Assembly: GCA_038025085.1 (NCBI GenBank)
Contig: CM076145.1
Location: 18,024,500 to 18,088,499 of the forward strand
DNA: 64,000 nt
Source of the DNA: Tetragonia tetragonoides
Taxonomy: Eukaryota > Streptophyta > Magnoliopsida > Caryophyllales > Aizoaceae
Direction of reading: 5' to 3'
Below are positions 35,641-47,096 of the stretch, piece by piece. The notes under the pieces were generated by a model. It saw nothing but the letters and a program-made list of their open reading frames with translations. It was not told the DNA's origin and searched no databases. Each line of letters starts with the position of its first letter. Within the stretch, counting starts at the first letter, position 1. The position numbers and the translations under genes were made by a program.

Positions 35641-36899
35641 GAGAGGAATATACGCCAAGGAACAACGCAATATTAATGGTTTATGATATACGATATGACA
35701 ATGGGGTTACCGTTGTTATTCCGCGTTCGACTTTAACGTTGGGAAGCAAGCCCATCATGTGCCCACTTTTTTCAAAAATATTTTGTTGGGGACCTCTTAC
35801 ATTTGAAAGGAAACTAGAGAATTATAATTTACATGTAGTCTGTGGGGCTGTGCAACAATCGGTCCATTCCGGATTTTTTTGGCAGAACCATACCGATCTG
35901 GATAGATTAATACCAAGTTGAGGTTAGTCGGTCCGATCACTGGGTTTCCCTTTTACTTTGGTCGAGTCTCGATTTAAACCAGTAGTTTTTGAATTAGGAT
36001 CGGATCGGACCAGATTGAAAATCTTCCTCATTTACAAGAAAAAACAAAAACAAATGAATATATAAGAAATTAGGGGCTTATGGCACATATTTAACAGTAA
36101 GTATTTGAGCCTCTCTCTCCTTTCTCTCTTCAATTCTCTCTCTCTCTATCTCTCTCGATCTCTCTCGATCATCAGCAAATTCATCAATGGTGACCTTTAG
36201 CACCACCACTATAAGCCCACAAATCAATATCATTTTTTACTCCCACAACAAATGTTTTGAAACCCAAACCAAAAGTCTTATCTCTCCAAATCAATAGATT
36301 GAGAGGAATAATGTTGGGCTTATGTGAACACAAAGCCTAAATTACCTTTGCCAATAGTAACAATCAAACCACCACACCAGGTCTCGATTTCCTATCCTCG
36401 AATAACATTCTCTCTCACACGTTTCATCATGGCTTAATCTCACCCTCAACTTCTCGATCTTGCCGATAAATGGTTGTTTGCTTAAAGAATATGTGTTTGC
36501 ATGTGGTTTAGGGTTGTGGTTGTTGGTGGGGTGTGGGTGTGGGTGTGGGTGTGGGTTTGGGTTTGGGTTTGGGTTGGGTTCGTTGGGTGGTGTGACCCAA
36601 GACTCCAAGAGGGTGGAGGACTGGAGGGGAGGAGTCACTTAAGTCTGGGCATAAGTCAGCGTTAACCCTCCATGGTTTGTGGTGGTGGTTTTTGAGGAGA
36701 GAGAATTTTTTTTGTTAAGAGGCCAACCATAAGGAAGAATAACGACGGTATCATCAAAAAAAGAAAGTTACCTTTACCGGTCCACATCGGTCAGGTCTGG
36801 GTCAAGATCGAACTAGATTGTCCAGGTCGGTCACCGGTCTTCACTTCTAGTTTTTCCAATCCCCGGGTCAGTCCGGTGGAGGCCGGGTTTGGACCGGTG
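35641..36899. other. Intergenic with simple repeats, no gene seen
   Basis: It holds the OSCA1 upstream region, a CT-rich microsatellite at about 36111-36180 and a G/T hexamer run at about 36532-36580: (GTGGGT)n followed by (TTGGGT)n. No coding frame is supported. Confidence 0.6.
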
Positions 36900-37790
36900 T
36901 AACCTATTGGACTGGATAACGATAGAGTGTCCAATTTTATGAAACTTTTCAATAGTTTAGTTCAATCCTAGTTTTTCTCTTTTGAATTGATTTGGTCACT
37001 TTGATGTTCAAGTCAGTTTCTCAACTATCTACTGCTCCACTTTATGAATCCAAGTTTGAGTTAGAAACCCCCACTTTATGGATTGGGCTTAAGTTCGGCT
37101 TCCGCAAGCGTGCTGCGGTGTGGCCTACCTTTTTGGTTTGGATAACAACAGAGACCAGTTTATGATACTTTTCAGTAGTTTAGTCCAATCCTAATTCTTC
37201 TCTTTTGTTTTGACTTAGTCACTTTGATATTCTAGTCAGTTCCTCAACTCTCTTCTGTTCCACTTTATGGATTGGGCTTGAGTTGGGATTCCTTAAGCGC
37301 AATGTGGTGTGGGCCTATCTTTTTGAGCTGGATAACAACTGAGAGACCAATTTATGAGACTTTTCAGTAGTTTAGTCAAATCCTAATTCTTCTCTTTTGT
37401 TTTCACTTGGTCACTTTGATGTTCGAGTCAACTTCTCAACTCTTTCCTACTCCATTTTTATGGATTGGGCTTGAGTTGGACTCCCCTAAGCGCGGTATAG
37501 AGTGAGCCTATCTTTTTGGATTGGATAACAACTGAGTATCCAGTTTATGATTAACTCTCTCCTACTCCATTTTATAGATTGGGCTTGAGTCGGACTTCCC
37601 CAAGCAGTGTGGTGTGGAACTATCTTTTTGGGCTTGATAACAATTGAGAGTCTAGTTTAATGACACTTATTAGAAGTTTAGTCCAATCCTAATTCATCTC
37701 TTTTGTTTTAACTTGGTCATTTTGCTGTTGAAGTTAGATTCTCAACTCTCTCCTGCTCCAACTTCCCTCTATTCTCTCCACTTTTTTTTT
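36900..37790 (+). repeat. Tandem array, ~190-bp unit, about five copies
   Basis: The landmark ggataac recurs at 36914, 37140, 37330, 37523 and (as gataac) 37635. Each unit holds, in order, agtttagtccaatcctaa, ctcttttg, cttggtcactttg, tctcaactctc, actttatggattgggcttgag and gcctatctttttg. Spacings are about 226, 190, 193 and 112, so one early unit is expanded and one late unit is truncated. No coding frame is shared by the units. Confidence 0.85.
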
Positions 37791-38338
37791 TTTCTCTTTT
37801 GTGCCAGATTTGGTGGAACTGTAAACTACAATTTTTCTCTTTAAATTGAATTAGTGACCTGCTGTGTGATATACATAACAATCACAACTTCTTCTATTCT
37901 TCTTCTCCTTTGGTTTTGAGCGTTCAATATGAGTTCCAACTGTCTAAATTGGAGTACAAAAAATTGATTAGTGTTGTGTTAAATTTGGGAGGCGACGCCA
38001 ATTTGATTCCACTATAACCATGGCGAAATCACTTTTAAGTCAATAATTTTCCCATGACATAGCTACTTTAAAATTTCCAGGCAACATTCATTTCATATTT
38101 AATTTTTGACATTCTTCATCAATAACATATTTCCCTATAATTTAGAAGCGATTTATTTTGTCAGTAATTTCTCACTCCTCTTAAAGATGGGCCAAACCCT
38201 TAGCATATATATTCCTAACATTTCCAAACTCGAGCCTCCCAAACACTACTAATATTTTTGGAACATTTGGATGTCAACTATGTTTTATTCAATGATCCTC
38301 CCAAACAGACTATGGAGATCTCCACCTCTCTTGCTACT
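37791..38338. other. Intergenic, nothing recognised
   Basis: AT-rich, no supported coding frame or repeat structure. Confidence 0.5.
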
Positions 38339-38638
38339 AGAGGTGAACACCGATCTGAATCCGAATAATAGACCGGAATCTAAATAAATCGAAAACGGAA
38401 AAGACCTGAATCGAAATCAACAAAATTTGCAGAAATGAACCTGAACCGGAATTATTTCGACCTCGACCACCTCGAGCCTAAATTTTCAGGTCTGATTCAG
38501 TCTAAATCCTACGAGATCGTAACTCAGATTTTGACCTCTTTTTTTTCCATCTTTTGGATGAAGCTTTTTTTGGTCTTTATGTACTGTGGGATTTGTGGCT
38601 GTTGTTTACAAATCAACAAGGAAACAGAAAAAAAAAGT

Positions 38639-38818
38639 ACCAACAAGCACTTAGATAGATGAGTTGGTGAGGGACTCTTCTAGCATAAGCAGAGGTCTCG
38701 GGTTCGAGACCCTATGAATACAGCAGTGTTAAATACTTATTGGGAGAGCTTTGCCGCCCTTGTGGTCCCACCCGGCTCGGTCCGGATTCAACCGGACGGT
38801 CTCAGACCAAAAAGAAAA
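38639..38818 (+). mobile_element. tRNA-derived SINE with target duplication
   Basis: A perfect 15-bp duplication, acagaaaaaaaaagt, lies at 38624-38638 and 38819-38833. The 180-bp insert has an A-box-like gatgagttggtgaggg near 38657 and a good Pol III B box, gGGTTCGAGACC, near 38703. It ends in an A-rich tail (accaaaaagaaaa). No protein is encoded. Confidence 0.88.
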
Positions 38819-39287
38819 ACAGAAAAAAAAAGTCTAACACAACGTAAACAGAGAGACAGAGTGAGAGAAGGTGAGGCCTGTCTGGTGCGACGTGCGGCTG
38901 GTGGGTCGTGGTGGCGTGGCCGGTGGCAAGAAGATGAGGTAGACTTAAAGTGTTTTTTTTTTTTTTAATTAAAGATCTCACACGTTTATTTCTAAACCAA
39001 CTCTTTACCAAAGAGAAAATTCAATTATCTAATTGAAGGGTTTGTACAGTTTACATAATTTTTTTTGTGTCACGAACTTGCTTTGATAATTACATGGCAT
39101 GAACTTCTAACTTTCACCTGGGTGTTGATAGACCAAGCTTTGAGAATGAAGCAGGTGAGGGCGTGGGGCATACTTGAAGTGTTGACATAGAGTATGGAAA
39201 GAGAGAGGCGTGAGAGACGTTGAACAAAGAAAATGAGAATGAGAACCCTACACAATATCCCATAGCAATTTTTTTCTTTTTTTTTTT

Positions 39288-39526
39288 CGCATTTGGTGAA
39301 AACCACCTACAAAGTAACATTTTTGTCTAAAACCCCCCCGAATCATTGCTTTTTGCTCAGTACTCCTTTTAACGTTACAAACATCCTGTCACTCACATCT
39401 TATTTGATTTTCCGGCCAAATTTCATTTCTCTTTTTCCGATTTTACCCTCACGTGTAAAACACATGTCTCTTCAATGACCCCGTGTTTGACCAACCTAAT
39501 TACCTTCAACAAAAAAAACAAAAAAT

Positions 39527-39558
<32 letters not shown>

Positions 39559-40669
39559 ACCATAAGAACTCTTATTCAGACCTTCAAATTACCACCTTCA
39601 ACAAATTAAATCTAACCAATTTGCAATAAGGAAGTCTACCCAAAAATGTCGAAAGGAATGAGAGATTTCATCTTCAAACTGGATTACTATATATGAACTT
39701 TGAAGAGATTAATAAACCCACTAACTTCAGCAAAAGGCAGCAATTCAGCATGCAAATCCCCAATCAACAGTTTCACCAATTTCAGATTTTTATTCTTCAT
39801 TTTGGAGCAGGGTAGCAACTTCATTTAGCCCAGAATTTCAAATCAGCCCAAAAAGCCCCATTTTGAGTTATTGAGTTTGGTAGCTTTCATCAATTACCCA
39901 ACCATTTTCTAGCTCGTCGATCTCGCCCTAATGATAGAATAGGTGTAGCCGTGTAGAGGATGAAGAATTCCAACACAAACCTCATATGCTATTCTCACAA
40001 ACTCCCAGTTTAAGTTCTCGTGATTTTGCTACGCAACCCTCCGAAACAACATCAATTGATGCTTAATCTTTTCCCAAATGACAGAATGGCTGATGATAAT
40101 TAAAATTTTGAGTTCAGTTTCTCCATAACTCAAAATTCCAGCTGACATGCGATGGTCTTAATTTCTTTGCCACATCTCTCCTATCACTGCTCTGTCCAGT
40201 TTGTGGGTTTGTTTTTGTTTTCTTTTGGATGAAATTCAAGGTTATTTTTTTTTTATGAGTTGAAGGTTCTGTCCTTCTAAGTTTGTTCAAGGTTCATGGC
40301 AGGGGAGAGTGAGAGATGAATGTGGTGAATTGTGATGTACCCGCACCAAACATAAAATGAGTGTGCTTTTTTTTTTTTTTTTTTTTCTTTTTTTCTTTCT
40401 AGAGTTATTTCACCTTGGAAATAGGGAAACAAGGGGTGGTAACCTGTTATAATAGGTCATTTAAGTGACATGTGCTTTACATGTGAGGGTAAATCGAGAA
40501 CAGAGATAGTGCGTTTGTAACATATATATGAAGTTTGGCCGGGAAATCACTTAAGGGGTGAGTGATAGTGCGTTTGTAACATTTAAGGAGGTACTGAACA
40601 AAAAGCAACGATTTAGAGGGTTATGAACAAAAGGTGCAACTTTGTAAGTGGTTTTCACCAAATTGCGCT
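39288..40669. mobile_element. Non-autonomous element with ~230-bp TIRs
   Basis: The left arm from 39288 (cgcatttggtgaaaaccac) and the right arm ending near 40669 are inverted copies over more than 200 bp. They share gctttttg(c/t)tcagtac, gttacaaac, ccggccaaa and ttaccctcac(g/a)tgtaaa. A 30-base A run (39528-39557) on one side mirrors a T run (from 40367) on the other. The interior of about 800 bp has no transposase frame. A Mutator-like MITE is the best guess. The target duplication is hidden in flanking T runs. Confidence 0.8.
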
Positions 40670-40860
40670 TCTTTTTTATACAAAAATAAAAATTCTAGTC
40701 TAACCGGTCTAGACGGAACATTTCGGGTTTAATCCGAAATTAAACCTGAACCGGAATTAGGTTTTTATGCGATCCGACACTAAATCTGTTAGAACCCGAT
40801 CCGAGTTATTCGGGGTCATTTCGGTACAGGTCAGTCTAAAATTCCAGTCACATCTGGATT

Positions 40861-42690
40861 ATGAACAACCCTATCGGCTACCCCTGCCACTACAGCTGTC
40901 ATACCGTCATTGATATCGAGAAAGACAAAGAGAAAGCAGTTAATGCAGACACCGTGGCAAAGTACAAGAAAGACAACATAGGTGCTCGAGATTACATGCT
41001 TTCCCATATGACTAATCCTATCTTTGATTTAAATTTATTCATTATGAATAAATCAGCCAAGTCCATATGGGAGACCCTAGAGAAGAAGTACGGGGTTGAT
41101 GATGCTGGCAAACAGATACGTAATAGGATACTGGTTGAAGTTACAAATGGTTGATAACAAACCAATCACGCCACAAGTTCACGAATATGAAAATTTTGTT
41201 ACTGATATACTAATTGAAGGCATGAAAATATGTGAAGTGCTGCAAGCAAATGTTTTCATTAAGAAGTTGCCCAACACTTGATTAAATTATCGCAGTTTAC
41301 TAAAATACGGAAAAAACAGAAAGAAAAAGGGATATGTCTCTTCAGGAACTAATCAGCCACATGAAGATCGAAGAGGCAAATTGATTGCCTCAAGGATAAG
41401 TCTTATTCTTATGTTAATGATAATTCTTTCAAAGCTAATAATGTAGAATCTTCTGGGGCAAAAGATAACAAGTCTCAGGCTGCTCAAAATTCCAATAAAG
41501 GCTAGAAACCGACCAACAAAAGGGAGGGAATTTCCAGACTAATTGAAAGATACAAAAAGAAATCAAAGGGAGGCGAGTGATATGTTTGTAGTAAGCATGA
41601 GAATTAGGCATAACAATGTTTCTGCGCAAGGATCGACAAAAAGGTGAACAAAGTAACAATCAGGTGCTGACCAAGAATCAAGCCGACCTGACCGGGAAGA
41701 ATGAATTGATTGTTGTTGCCATCTCAGAAATAAACTTGGTCGGGGACAAAATTGAATGGGTTATCGACACATGAGCAACTAAGCATTTATGTGCCAACAA
41801 AGAGATGTTTTAGGAATTTGAAAAGCCTGCAGTAGGAGAGCATGCCTATATTGGAAATTACATTCCAGCATCTTAGAGGTCCTTGGTAAAGGGAATATTT
41901 CAATAAAATTAAATTCTAGAAAATGTTTATCTTTACAAAATGTGTTGTTTGTCCCCTCTCTTCGCGGGAACTTAATTTTTGGCGCCCTCCTTAACATGGC
42001 AGGGGTTAAATTAGCTTTTAAAGCTAACAAATTAATTTTATTTAGGAACAGGGAATTTGTGGGGAAAGGTTACATCAGGGGTTCTGTTTGTTGTAGACGC
42101 TGTTGTTTAATTTGTTGTTGCTAGTAAAGTTTCTTCTTCCACATATCGTTAAGTCCTTTTATGTATAGCATGCTAGATTAGACCATGTGAACTTTACCTC
42201 CCTTACACAATTGCAAACTATGGACCTAATTCCTAATCTCGATGAAAATGGACATAATAAAGGCTAAATATTCCAAAGAGCCATTTAAATTTGTCACCGA
42301 GCAAAAAAAAGATTTTCTAGAACTTATTCATTAGGACTTACCAAATTCTAGAAATTACACCAAAAGCAGAGGTGCTAAACGTTACTATGTCACATTTGTT
42401 GATGATCATTCCAGGTATACAAAAATGTATCTCTCAATTAATGACCAAAGATGAGACGGATTTTTTTTTCTAAATTTACAAAGCAGAAATTAAAAATCAG
42501 TTAGACCGAACCGTAAAATTAAAAGGCTTAGGTTTGACAGGGGCGGTGAGTATGGGACAAAACTTCCTTAAGGAAATGTGTGATAAAAATGGCATAATCC
42601 ATGAGACTTTCGCCCCATATACCCACAACAAAATGACAGAGCTAAAAGAAAAAATAGAACATGTACTGAAAGACATGGTAAATGCATATG
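40861..42690 (+). pseudogene. Truncated, decayed copia gag and integrase
   Basis: 40900-41280 reads as copia gag (UBN2-type), for example ADTVAKYKKDNIGARDYML, SAKSIWETLEKKYGV and, in the next frame, EGMKICEVLQANVFIKKLP. Remnants of the protease block follow near 41755-41990 (NVLFVPSLRGNLIFG). Integrase pieces lie between 42390 and 42690 (TFVDDHSRYTKMY; KNGIIHETFAPYTHNKM). Frameshifts and stops are frequent. Reverse transcriptase and LTRs are absent, and the copy is cut off near the TIR element at 42727. Confidence 0.85.
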
Positions 42691-42726
42691 CTTTTAAGTT
42701 CAGGTTATATGTGTATATAGAATGAT

Positions 42727-43463
42727 GGGGTGAAACCTATTCGGATTAAATCCAAAATCCAATCGAACCCAATCCAAATTACACGATTCAGATGGATTTC
42801 GAAGTGTATTCGGACTCGAAAAAAATATTTTTTGGATTTTCGGATTGGATTCAGACTCACCATTTCGGACTCCAATAATCCAATCCAATCCAAATTAGAT
42901 ATAAATTAATAAATAAAAATACATATAATCCAAAAATGGTACTAGCCCCAAATAACGTATATATTACAAAATAAAATCCAAAGGATTGAACGCAACAATA
43001 AATGCATACATAAATTAAGAGAGAAAAACACTTTCAGACAACTCACTCAAGTCACGCCTTAGCAGCTACTCATCCACTCCCCGTCTCTTTACACATCTGA
43101 CTTCTCCATGTAAACTAAGCGCAAATTAGTAGATTACCGAACACCTTTGAAACTACATAATTTGCATTTTTTTTTATTAATGTTGTAGACTTGTAGTTGA
43201 CTTCGACATTTGTATTATTATCTTATCGATGAAGTTTTTTAAGTAATGAAGATTGTTGTAGAAAAGGTAAGGAGTCAGAAAAAATTGAATTATTCGGAGC
43301 AAATTGGATTACAGAAAATGATTCACATTGGATTCAAACTCAAAAATAAAAGTCCAAAGTTAGCTTGGATTGGATTCAGACTCAAAATTTCGAGTCCAAA
43401 ATTTTTTGGATTGGATTTGGACTAGCCCATAATCCAATCCAAAGTCCAAAGTTTCACCCCTAG
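42727..43463. mobile_element. TIR element with GGGGTGAAAC ends
   Basis: GGGGTGAAAC at 42727-42736 is inverted as GTTTCACCCC at 43451-43460. The subterminal zones are rich in ggattggattc-type repeats in both orientations. No protein is encoded. This fits a hAT-like MITE, but no 8-bp duplication was recognised. Confidence 0.65.
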
Positions 43464-45559
43464 TGATTTTTGCTGATTGGTTGCTATTTTGTGCTACGTG
43501 TGTTTGCGTCCATTTCGTTATGGTGGGTCTACGACGACCCATTACCTCTTATGTGTAAGCTGCAATTGGGTAGTAGATTGAAATAATGATTTGTAAGTTC
43601 ATTGTATGTGAAGATCCTATTTCCTAGATGGACTAGACGACTAAGAGTTGTCAAGAAGTTGATTATATTTGTCGACATTCTAAAAACCTGCTTTAACAGA
43701 AAATACAAATAAACCAGCGGAAGAATTCTAACCAATCCAGGGCGTCACTACCACACTCGCTCAAAAGTCCACTCTCGGACCCATTCATAACCATGTAACC
43801 ATTTTCATAAAATAATGCTCATCACCTAAGAGTCAACGTCTTAGGCTACTCACCCACATGTCTAGAACTAAGGAAACTAACAACTTACGAGCCTCAAACC
43901 AAATATCAATATACTTGTCATAATCGTTCTCATAATCTCATATCAAAAGCTATAATCTCAACTCATTGCAAACACACATTCTAGGTAAACAATCCACAAC
44001 AAGGCACGAGTTCCCAAATAGTTGCATCTCATGTCTTGGTCTAGTTATTCAATCTTACTCAAAGTCTAATAACAAACCCGGGCTCTATAATCTACTTTGT
44101 AAGTAATCACTCAATCCCTAGCAAAGCCATTATAATCTATAATCAATCATGGCAAGATAAGAATCATCCAAAAGTTTATGGCATGATGCAGTTCGCATAA
44201 CAAAAGTCATATAATTGTTCAAGAGCTACAGCAAGAAATTCAGAATTAAAGCCAACACATAACATATACATGAATTCATATAATTAAGCATCCAATTAAC
44301 ACATAAAAGAGAAATTAACATACAACTCCAAACCAATAGAAAGGGTTACCTCAATTGATGACCCAATTAAATTTGCATCACAAAACCCTTCAATCAATCA
44401 AATGACCCAAACAAAAACAGAACTAATAAACAAAAGCCCACATCGTAAATTCAATTAAGCAAAACCAATCTAGGGTTTCATGAACAAACCGAGCAAATAA
44501 AGTTGTTGGGCAACGTCTAGTGATCAATATCCACCTAGCGGCGATCGGAACAGTAGCAGCCACCAGGGCTCAGCTGCGTGACAGGAGACGAGCAAGGGAG
44601 AAGGCGGGGTTCTACCTTGCAAAACAGAGGAGAGAGAATGGGCGACAAAATTCGACCGTCAATCGCAAAGAAACCATGGCAACAGTAAAGTTTTAGAGAG
44701 AGAAGGAAAGAAAAGAAGATGATGGCGACGGTGATGGTGGTGATCGTGGTATGTGAAGAAGATGGTGTCTGGTGGTGTAGCTCTCGTGGGTTTTTAAGTT
44801 TAAGGGGAAAAGACCAGGGGTTAGGGTTAGGGAATGAATTGATGAAGGACTTAAAAGGGAATAAGTGAGGCGGTGGAGAAAGCAAGTCGGTTTGACCCTA
44901 GAGCTTGGGCAATGTCTCAGCCCGGTCCTTCAGGTTCTCCATCATCGAGTGGACCCGGAGAGTCGTCTCAGGCGGGTCCGAGTACTGGCGAAGATGGCCA
45001 GTGATATTTGTTGTAGTGCATTTTGAACTTTCGGGCTTGTATTAAACCTGTTATAAATATTGCATTTTATTCACGCACACAAAAAAAAATCACGCCAATG
45101 CCCGTATGTGAATTTAATCATCTAATTTCCGAATGAGAAATCACAAAACACGATATCCGAGAATTTAGGATTTCTGAGAATTTAGCACATTTGGGGTACC
45201 CCTTCCCCTAAAAAATAAAAATAAAGTAAATAAAAAGAAAATAGAAAAAGATAAATAAAAGGGAAAATATTAATAAAGAAAATAAAGAATTAGAAAATAA
45301 AAGGAATAAAGAGTGGAACTTGATAATCAAAATAAAAAGAAGGAAAGAAAATAAAAAGGGAATAAATAGAAAAGTGGCAAGAGCCAAAATTAAGGTAAGA
45401 AAGATTTATGGGAAGACTTCCAAAATCTGTCCAAGTGGGAATTAGGAAGGTAGAGCTCGGTCAATGGAGATGTCGTATGGACCGAAGTTGTCTCGCAAAG
45501 TTGTATCCCAGGCGCTTATACAGGGTGGCCGTTAGAGCTCTTAGCGGCTTTGCTGGAGC
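43464..45559. other. Unresolved repeat-like DNA, no supported gene
   Basis: 43650-44560 is A/C-rich and resembles LTR or UTR sequence. 44535-44885 is open on the minus strand for 116 codons but has low complexity and matches nothing recognised. Near 44912-45004 a plus-strand frame ends as a Ser/Gly/Pro-rich tail (MSQPGPSGSPSSSGPGESSQ... then stop), possibly the end of a retroelement protein. 45080-45400 is A-rich. No termini were identified. Confidence 0.4.
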
Positions 45560-46099
45560 TAGGGATGTAAATGGATTCATGATCCGCGGATACCTGCTCC
45601 ATCCGAACCGAATATATGGATTAAAACCCGATTAAATGGATGATGGAGCGGATGATGGATGAGATTTCTCAACCGCTAACCCTATTCGTGAATCCATCCA
45701 TCACCCGTTTAGATATAAAAGTGTAATATAATTATATAAAAAAGATATCCAACCTATGTATATATTTACATCTTAGTTTAATTTTACTTGTTTTCTAATT
45801 TGTATTGTTATTATTTAAACTAAATTGTATTTTTTTTTATTGTTACAAGGTAAAACAATTGTATATGAGTTGAAATTTTGTTTGACTACTAACAGTTTTA
45901 TTATATTTGGGTCTATTTATTGTTTTTAGTCCATAAACCGTTAAGCACCCGATCCATCCACTAATCCGCGGATGACGGACGGATTGGATATGGATTGAAT
46001 GGTTCACGGATGACGGATGGAGCGGATTGATTAGACGGATTTCGCGGATGGAGCGGATGATGCTCCACCCGATCCGAATCCGATCCATTTACATCCCTA
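45560..46099. mobile_element. hAT-type MITE with 8-bp target duplication
   Basis: The ends TAGGGATGTAAATGGA and its inverse TCCATTTACATCCCTA bound a 540-bp element. A perfect 8-bp duplication GCTGGAGC lies at 45552-45559 and 46100-46107, the hAT hallmark. The interior has many gcggat/atccgc repeats and no transposase. It sits in the GC-rich cluster upstream of the DUF7745 gene at 46388. Confidence 0.95.
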
Positions 46100-46126
46100 G
46101 CTGGAGCTCCAGCGGTTGCCGCTTGG

Positions 46127-46200
46127 GCTAGCGGTTTGGCCGCTTGTCCTAGCGGTCATGATGCTGGCTGGAGCGGCTCAGCCGCTCTTCCTAACGGCTA
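46127..46200 (+). promoter_or_regulatory. CTAGCGG/CCGCT cluster upstream of DUF7745 copy 1
   Basis: Degenerate relatives of the GCCGCTAGCGGC palindrome recur here: gctagcggt at 46127, ggccgc at 46138, ctagcggt at 46149, and gagcggctcagccgctc near 46170. Further half sites flank the hAT MITE on its left (ttagcggctttg near 45541). The TATA box at 46293 follows about 100 bp on. Confidence 0.55.
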
Positions 46201-46292
46201 AGCCGTCCGGACTAGCTGGGAGGCCGCCTGGCCCCTTTTTCGTCGGTTGTCTAAATTTCCTTAATTTTTTGACGAGAATCCAACCGTGACCT

Positions 46293-46300
46293 CTATATAG
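46293..46300 (+). promoter_or_regulatory. TATA box of DUF7745 copy 1
   Basis: ctatatag lies 88 bases before the ATG at 46388, followed by a pyrimidine-rich leader. Confidence 0.55.
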
Positions 46301-46387
46301 TCGGGTTTCCTCTTCTTCTCTTATTACCATTTACTTTGAGCCCCTAGAGAGAGAAAATTCCTTGAGAGCAAATCGTTAATCTTAACA

Positions 46388-47052
46388 ATGGTGAACTTTG
46401 ATGATGTCTTTGATGCTTGGCTGGCCTCCATGACTGTAAAGGAGAGGTTAGAGCTTACCCCCTTCCATCTTAACGCCTTCTTTCACCTCAAACTAGTTAA
46501 AATTTTGTGGGACTTTCTTCATGCTTCTATTGAGTTTTGGGACCCAAAGTTCCACGTTTTTTGTTTTGGTGCTCATGAGATGTGCCCATTGGTGGAGGAG
46601 TTCTCTGACATCATTGGTTTCATAACCGAAAGCCCTCCCGCCGTTCCTTACTTGGGGAACGCTTTTGCGGGTGATTTTCAAAGGTACCTCGGGTTGTCCC
46701 CTCGTCAAGTGGGTCAAGTGCTTCATGGTAAGGATGTTGATCTCGCCAAGCTCGTGACTTTCTTCACCTCTAGGGCCCGAGATGCGATGGATATGAGGTA
46801 CAAGAAACGCGCCTTTGTATTTTGCCTCCTCCATCGTTATTTGTTTGTTGGTGGTAATGAAGACGCTCTTATTCCATCCGAAAAGATGTCTACCATCAAT
46901 AGGGGCAAAACTTGCCTTCTTAGGGTGACCGAGCAAATTCAATGGGATAGCTCTCCTATGCACTTGATTGTGGGAGAGACAATCCTTGCTTTAGATAGGC
47001 TTAAGAGCAATCCTCAAGAGTCTTTTACAGGGAGCCCTTTACTCCTTCAAGT

Positions 47053-47096
<44 letters not shown>

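Noticed and set aside
38650..38720. tRNA gene at the A/B box pair
   Set aside because: No cloverleaf could be drawn and the segment lies inside a SINE with target duplication.
44535..44885. 116-codon minus-strand frame
   Set aside because: Low complexity, no recognisable domain, and surrounded by repeat-like DNA without splice or promoter support.
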